From assembly GCA_020137815.1 (NCBI GenBank), contig CM035360.1, positions 4,637,855-4,701,854 of the forward strand: DNA of 64,000 bases, in the 5' to 3' direction. Source of the stretch: Hormiphora californensis. Its lineage: Eukaryota > Ctenophora > Tentaculata > Cydippida > Pleurobrachiidae. How positions within the stretch are numbered: the first letter of the stretch is position 1; each line of letters opens with the position of its first letter. Below the pieces are notes generated by a model. That model was not told the DNA's origin, made no database searches, and saw nothing but the letters and a program-made list of their open reading frames with translations. The position numbers were made by a program, and so were the translations under genes. Positions 58,010-64,000 of the stretch are shown in pieces.

Positions 58010-61000
58010 TCAGTCCATTTTTTCATCCTTCTTTCTCCTCACAAATGTGTTCAGTATATCCACCTAAAGGAATTGTTATCACAAAGTTTATATAAATACC
58101 CTGTTGGATCTAATCATAGATCTAATGTTCGATGAACTTGAAACAAATCATGGATTTGTAAAGTCGTAAAGATATTAGTTTGACTTCAACATTTCATGAC
58201 AGAACTATATCACCAATTACCGGGAATTATAGGGAAGCTAATATATTACCGGTATCGGGAAGATGATGGTACTATTCTTCTCAGCGGCGACAGTACACAG
58301 CGTCTGTAGATATCGGAGCTGGAGGGCTGCTGGGGACTCAGTTATGACATCTGCAGCTTCTTTCAGCGCCTGGCTCGCTTTTAGCTCTCCAGTAGCCGCA
58401 ACGACCTAGAAAAACAACAGCTTGAAACTTGGCATATATGCGCCTATCTGCAGACCCCATCTGAGCGCAATTATATCGAGAATCAACTCGGGGTCTGGCG
58501 CCGGACAATTACTGCAGAACCCTTTGGGAATCCCAAAGGTTGGGATAAGACAGCGCATTCCAACAGTGAAACATGTGACCGAGAAACGAATGATGTATGT
58601 TTTCAACTTCACATCGAATACAATTTACCTTGGCACGTGCATCCCTGTCCGCCTCTGCCTCTGCCGCCATTGCTCTCTGTAACGACAAGGGCAACTTGAC
58701 ATCTTTTCTGATGGGACATTTTGTTTATTAATTGTTTCTTCTGACGAAATATATTCATCTAGAAATCAGATAGCAAAAAATACTGACTGAATGAACTTAA
58801 TTCCAATGAAAGATCTTTTATTTTCTTCTTTTTATTTACTACTTCGCTTCTAAGTTCGGTCATGCGAAACACGTTTGCCAGTCAGACCCACTATATTACG
58901 CAGCCTCTCTCCCCCCTAATTAGGACTAGTAAATGTTAACTACGAGGGCTAAATGTTACATCTGAGCTTTACCAAAACTAGGCTCTATGAGAGATAGTTA
59001 GGATAGACAATAATTAGTTACAACTTACTAGAGAGAGACATTTGCCACACCCTGCACACGTCACATTAAGATGTGATGGCCACGTGTTTAAATGTGGAGT
59101 TTCCTAAGTTTCTCACCTCGGAACTACCTTACTATAGTTTTATAAGCAACGATTAAATATAATAAGAAACTTTTCAGATTGAAATCACACAATTAAGAAC
59201 CCCCCCTGCCCCCTCTTAACAAAATAATTGGAACCTCTACTTTTTACACACACGATCTGTCTGGCGCCGCCGACCCCAACTGATCTAGCGCCACCAGACA
59301 GCGTACATGACTTACACTTCGACACGTTCCACGACGACTCCCCATGGGTCAGTGGCTTCATCGAGAGTGCTCTGCATCCCGTTTGCTATCACCTCCCTCT
59401 CACTCAGAATACCCGCCAACGTTCTTGTTCCTGTTTAGTGGATAATTAAGTATAAGTAGAAGTAATTAGTTCCTGTTGGTAGGTAATCAGTAAAGCTAAT
59501 ATAAGGTTTGCAGCTTGTCCGTAAGATGATTATGTTTAATAGGAATCCGTGATAGAGAGCTGAGAGAGAAAGTTTCTAACACATTGCACAAGAAACCTCC
59601 TAGATGAGCTGCAACTCGGAGCTGGATATTGTAATGATACCAGGAACCGACCGACACAAGTAAACAACCAATTAGAACTCGTTAGTTAGGTGACGTGGCT
59701 GGTTATCAGCCAATCAGGGACCAGTATTTCCTGATTCGGTCGGTTCCTGAATGATACCTAGCATATTCCTGAGGGTAGTCTGTGCTAGGAGTTTAGTTGC
59801 TTTCTGAACATCATCCACATTACACACACTCCATATTGCATCCCGTATCCGATAGTAAACTACTGCATCCACAGTCACAGTCACACTATCCTTCGTTAAA
59901 ATCTACACAGAGATCAGTTATTGCTGAAATGCTGAATTAAAATATGATAATGAGAAATTAAACTGTCATAAGAAGCATTCCTATATATAATAGCGATCGT
60001 ACTTGCTTGCAGACCCACGATCATAGCTCCTCCAAGGGCTAGAAACATCTTGACAGCGTAGCCCGACTCCCGAGTATGGGATATTTTTTATTCATCTATT
60101 ATAATCCAAATTAGGTTTATAGTTTACGGCTCCCTCAATGATCGAATATTAACTTCCTATAAACACTTTCACCATGCTTGTTTTTGTAGCTCTGGTCGTA
60201 GTTCAGGGGCTCTTAGTGTCATGCGACTCAACTCTCCTAGTATCCGGGCAAGAAAGTCGAGACTTGGAAGGCCTTTTGGAGGAAATTTCAGCACGGCTTG
60301 AAAGACTGGAGGCGAAACTAGCCGAGGCAGAGGAAGTTTATGAAGGGTCTTCGGAAGAGATTGGGGAATTGTCATATGTGAAATATACCCCGTATGAACC
60401 GTAAGTATTCAAGTTTTCCGTTTCTGTATCTGGTCTTGTTTGTACTGGAGCCTGTCAGAGCATTGGCCTGACCCTATTCTCATTTCTCTCAATGAGCGCG
60501 CGAGAACTGTGGTCAGAGCATTGGCCTGACAGACTGAAGAAGTCCTATAAAGACTAAGAGGTCCGGGCGTAACAGTGCTGCTTGTAGTCGTATTACCGTA
60601 ATAGAAATACAGTAAGGAGACATGCATGTTTCATAACAAGCGACCGTGTTATGGTCTTTATAGAATTTCACCCAGAAAAGAATTTACGAAGGCCGAAGGG
60701 TAAATCATAAATATTAGACAAGACTTTTTCGTTTATAAATTTTCATAATTTTCATGAACATATTGCAATATTCAACTAGTTAAAAGTAAACGTTTTTATG
60801 AAGAAAATATAGGTATAGCAATAGTTTTAGGACGCTACTGCTAGACTTAACTTTTAGAACACATTATCAGAACGTTTAACCTAGTCTGCACGTTCTGATA
60901 ATGCGTTCTCATGATAAATTGCAGGAACCGACCGAAACATGAAATACTGGTCCCTGATTGGCTGATCAAAATAACGAGTTCTGACTGGTTGTTCACTTGT

Positions 61001-62446
61001 TTCGGTCGGTTCCTGATAAATTGGAACATGTGATTTCAGAATTTCCAGTTGTGATCAGCCAGTTGCCGCCTTTATCATGATGCACGATGGAGTGGCACAA
61101 GCCACCTGCAAAAGAGGCCACTTTCTTTCTAGCGTAAGTCCACTCAAAAGTGTGTTTTGTTAGGTCTGTTATTATAATAGACCCCTAGGCCCTACCACAA
61201 CCCCGTACCACATACTGGGATAACCACCCTGTTAGCTATGATCTTTATGTATTATTAACTATGATCTTTCTGTATTTTAGGTCCGTTTACTTGGGTACCA
61301 CGGACACCTCGACGGAATGTGCTGCCCAAAGAGGAGAGGTTCAGGGTAAAAACAGGGTTTCAGCTACCGCCGCGGGAGTGATAAGAGACACAGAAGCATG
61401 CAATCTAAATAATACTGAATCGAAAACCCCAAAAAATTATTAACAAAAATGTACATGTATGGACAAAAAATCAAGCGCATGAATGTTTTTGAACCATTAA
61501 CTTTTTCTGCAAGCTAAACAATTTAATCAGTCCTAGTTGAGCAGCTCAATAATCAATTAAATTTGTTTAATTAGCATATACACATGTGTACATATATACC
61601 TCTTGGGGAGCAACGTCGAATGAAATAGTCCTCATATCCACAATGCGCATCTCATCCACGCAGGGTAAGTAGGTAAACAGACCCGGTCCTGATCCCTCCC
61701 GGTCCTTGATCTGTCCCAGCCTGAAAATCACTGCCTTTTCGTATTGTTGAACAACCTGGGAATAATGAGCTTTTAGTTTGACGTCCGAGGATGATCTAAA
61801 AGAGTCAACTTCAAGTTGATCCTATCCCCATTTATATCAAAGAAGAAGAAGTCTAGAATGTGCTATTCCTGAGTATTTTATGCCACTGAGTGTAGCCCTC
61901 GGAGTAGCTTCATCTTGCCTAATCATTTTCGTACAAATCATAGTTACATACCTTGATAACAAAGATGAGGGAGACAGGAAAGGTAACGATGACAGCGAGA
62001 ATACTAACTAATGTCAATAGATAACCCACCAGCACATTACCCCGGCCAACTTCGTCACTTTCATCCACATTGAAATTCCGAGACTGTTCCTCTGGAATGA
62101 AGGAGTAATTTCCATACTTATATATAATTCATGATAATTATATTAATTCAATTCACATATAAATAGTACAGTTGAACCCCCATTTACCGGGCAAAAGCCT
62201 TTCTCCAAGCATCCCGCTAAATCGGGGTCCGTCTGTATTAATTGGATACAACACACTAAATATAAATATAGGAAAACAGTCGTGCCTGAACTTGAGGTTC
62301 AAGCACGACTGTTTTCCCCCAGTATTAATTAGATCTAATTAATGCATACCTGGGTTAGTTGGATTACCTGTCTGGGAGGCAGAGTCACCTGTACCACATA
62401 TCACCTCTAAATTAGTGCCAGTCGGCCGTCGCTGGCGTTCGGGCAT
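58010..62446 (-). CDS. STOM: Stomatin (SPFH/band 7 membrane scaffold), complete
   Basis: Eight minus-strand exons: 62446-62350, 62091-61952, 61755-61600, 59902-59758, 59430-59316, 58707-58629, 58405-58250, 58063-58010. All phases join, giving 313 residues; human stomatin is 288. The polar N-terminus is followed by the single membrane hairpin (LVGYLLTLVSILAVIVTFPV) with its bend proline. The SPFH domain follows: YEKAVIFRLGQI, GPGLFTYLPCVDEMR, ILTKDSVTVTVDAVVYYRI, LAQTTLRNMLGTRTLAGILS, and QSTLDEATDPWG. The helical tail is typical (LQRAMAAEAEADRDARAK, GELKASQALKEAADVI, SPAALQLRYLQTL, AEKNSTIIFPIP). Stomatins oligomerise on the cytoplasmic face of membranes and modulate channels and transporters. 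The start ATG was chosen because its exon is open, in phase and ends in a good donor. Confidence 0.95.
59641..59749. mobile_element. hAT-type MITE, copy 2, beside a stomatin 5' splice site
   Basis: A 109-bp copy of the CAGGAACCGACC family with a perfect 8-bp duplication, aatgatac (59633-59640 and 59750-59757). On the minus strand the duplication reads gtatcatt and is the first 8 bases of the stomatin intron, so the donor sequence exists twice. Confidence 0.9.
60174..61349 (+). CDS. Small secreted cysteine-containing protein, antisense inside a stomatin intron
   Basis: Three plus-strand exons, 60174-60400, 61040-61133 and 61281-61349, have GT/AG borders and agreeing phases, giving 129 residues. 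The start opens a signal peptide (MLVFVALVVVQGLLVSC). Next is an acidic, Leu/Glu-rich coiled-coil-like stretch (LEGLLEEISARLERLEAKLA), then a compact module with four cysteines (SCDQPVAAFIMMHDGV, ATCKRGHFL, GYHGHLDGMCCPKRRGSG). I do not recognise the module. The host intron runs 59,903-61,599, so the two genes overlap on opposite strands without sharing exons. The matched phases across two introns and the secretory start favour a real gene; no homology is claimed. Confidence 0.6.
60452..60532. mobile_element. hAT-type mini-MITE, copy 3
   Basis: Ends CTGTCAGAGCATTGGCCTGA / TCAGAGCATTGGCCTGACAG, with a slightly longer centre (81 bp). Flanks actggagc and actgaaga match at only 6 of 8 bases, so the duplication has decayed or is coincidental. 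It lies in intron 1 of the small secreted gene. Confidence 0.75.
60922..61015. mobile_element. hAT-type MITE, copy 3 (inverted interior)
   Basis: 94 bp, ends CAGGAACCGACC / GGTCGGTTCCTG, interior in the opposite orientation to copies 1 and 2. Perfect 8-bp duplication ataaattg (60914-60921 and 61016-61023). It ends 24 bases before exon 2 of the small secreted gene. Confidence 0.9.
62169..62235. mobile_element. pogo/Tigger-like MITE, 67 bp
   Basis: TA-flanked CAGTTGAACCCCCATTTACC...AAATCGGGGTCCGTCTG in stomatin intron 1. It is followed by a separate palindrome (aacagtcgtgcctgaacttg and inverse, 62,275-62,316). Confidence 0.8.
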
Positions 62447-63778
62447 AATATTGACAACAAACAACAACAAACTATAAATCTTAGAACTGCTGTAGTCCAG
62501 TATTTGGTAACTTTGCCTGTCACAGTACTGCTCTCACCTAACGATCTTTCTACTGCTCTCACCTTATAGTTATAATGTAACGATCTCACTTTTAATTTAG
62601 CTTTGTTTCATTGTGTGTTGACATTGCTTGTTACGGGTACTGCACACGTGATTTAAATTTCCTGTTGCGCCCTTTTCCCCAATCTCCAACAGTATTCTTT
62701 GAAAGTGAATATATCACTCGAAATTAATTGGTTCCAATTTAAATTTATCCCTGATAAAACAGTAAATGCATGTCTAGTAAAATCTAGACGGCTAGCCGCG
62801 GCTCCTGTCTAGTACCTGTTCTAATATCATTTAGAACGTGCATCTGACATCTAGTATAAAATTACATTTTATCTAGAATGCTGACAGAATGCTGTGATTT
62901 GATTATGCACAGTTGCACATACTAATAATATATAAGCACCAAAAACGATTTCATTGTTTGGAATGAACGGTACTTGAATTAAACATGTTAAAGTCTGTCA
63001 GCGCAGTGATCTGACCCTTTTCTCGAGAACCGTGGTCAGACATTGAAAGTTGAAACGCTAAAGCTATAAACTCTCTCTGTTTCTATGCAGTGACACATCA
63101 CCAAACACGAGTTCCCTTTTATAACGGCCGTTTTACTCCTTGGCATGGGGAGGTGAAATGCTTTTGCTATCCATTATAATTCTCGCACATATACTGTCTT
63201 TGTCACCAGAGAAAATACCTTTCACTTTCTGGCTATAACCACTATTATACGGGGTAATTTTCTAGGGGGAAATATACCTCATGGCATTCGAAAAGCATAT
63301 TACGCCGATCTTTTCTAAGAATATTACGTATTGCCTCACTCTATAATGGGCAGAAGATTTGGGTGAAAGTACGTTACAACTTCCGTTAAATAACTCCTGC
63401 CTCGAGGTGCAGTGATATTTCACCAAATTACCAAGCCTAGCTCCCTGCCAACCCGAGAACTCTGATTGGCCAATCCAATATATTGGAGGTGTGACAAATA
63501 ACAGGGACTGTTCTTCAGGTAATTATATTGTTGACATCATACCCATTTAGTTTCCTCTCCCACCCCAAATAACAGGAGTGGTGATAAAGGTAGTCGTTGG
63601 TGCCAAATATGTTGTACCGGATTTCCGTTCTGCCCCCAAGTCCCAACCCTTCTCTCTAGCTGTGTCCCAGCTGTTGTCGCCGTGTGTTTCTTGACAAGCT
63701 GCAAGTGCACCCACCAAATTGGATAACAAGTTTAGCTAGCTGCCAACCCCTGCTTTCTTTCATCTTCTAACAAGCCTT
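62447..63778. other. 5' flank of stomatin, no further gene
   Basis: A promoter is expected here, but no TATA or initiator could be assigned with confidence. A partial gtcag...ctgac hairpin (62,996-63,050) resembles the mini-MITE family. Confidence 0.4.
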
Positions 63779-63943
<165 letters not shown>

Positions 63944-64000
63944 CCCCTAGCTGTGATAAGCATTACCTTACCATTTCGCGAATTTCATATCATGTTTTTG

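Noticed and set aside
59318-59449. Plus-strand open frame over a stomatin exon
   Set aside because: It is antisense to exon 59316-59430, whose minus-strand reading matches stomatin closely.

Overview
This is animal nuclear DNA. Every convincing gene is split into short exons by GT-AG introns, and the proteins are metazoan: a 15-module sushi/CCP receptor, TM9SF, an MGRN1-type RING E3 ligase, stomatin, class A GPCRs, and an FAMeT-plus-CCP secreted protein. The many GPCRs, CCP and FAMeT domains, the AT-rich compact genes and the very dense palindromic MITEs suggest an early-branching animal. A sponge is my best guess, but this is inference and nothing in the window proves it.

Layout. 1-9,672 (+): the 3' part of a CCP-repeat type I membrane receptor. 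One of its introns (1,908-5,039) holds an intronless LDLa-domain GPCR, probably a pseudogene with two compensating frameshifts. 10,644-19,841 (+): a complete 15-exon TM9SF gene. Its intron 8 holds an antisense three-exon gene with a zinc ribbon, and its intron 12 holds a 1.6 kb palindrome of palindromes. 20,773-27,035 (+): an 11-exon mahogunin-like RING E3 gene, whose intron 5 holds an antisense secreted FAMeT-CCP gene. 27,036-50,935: about 24 kb in which I find no credible gene, made largely of MITEs, foldback elements, minisatellites and CT/GA microsatellites. 50,939-55,464 (+): a six-exon class A GPCR. 56,387-57,304 (-): a 5'-truncated LINE fragment with a 13-bp target duplication. 58,010-62,446 (-): a complete eight-exon stomatin gene with an antisense three-exon small secreted protein in one intron. 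62,447-64,000: no gene seen, ending in a long CT tract.

The housekeeping proteins do not form one pathway. TM9SF is an endomembrane protein, the MGRN1-like protein is a ubiquitin ligase, and stomatin is a membrane scaffold. The shared architecture is the notable part. Each of the four larger host genes has another gene inside an intron, three of them antisense. Several MITEs sit within 20 bases of 5' splice sites. Two very small MITE families carry perfect 8-bp target duplications, which points to recent hAT-type mobilisation. The most unusual object is a 2.8 kb composite at 32,304-35,113, bounded by short inverted termini and a 7-bp direct repeat, with a higher-order minisatellite and other elements nested inside it.

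All exon boundaries were read by eye from splice signals, reading phase and family resemblance. No transcript or database evidence was available.
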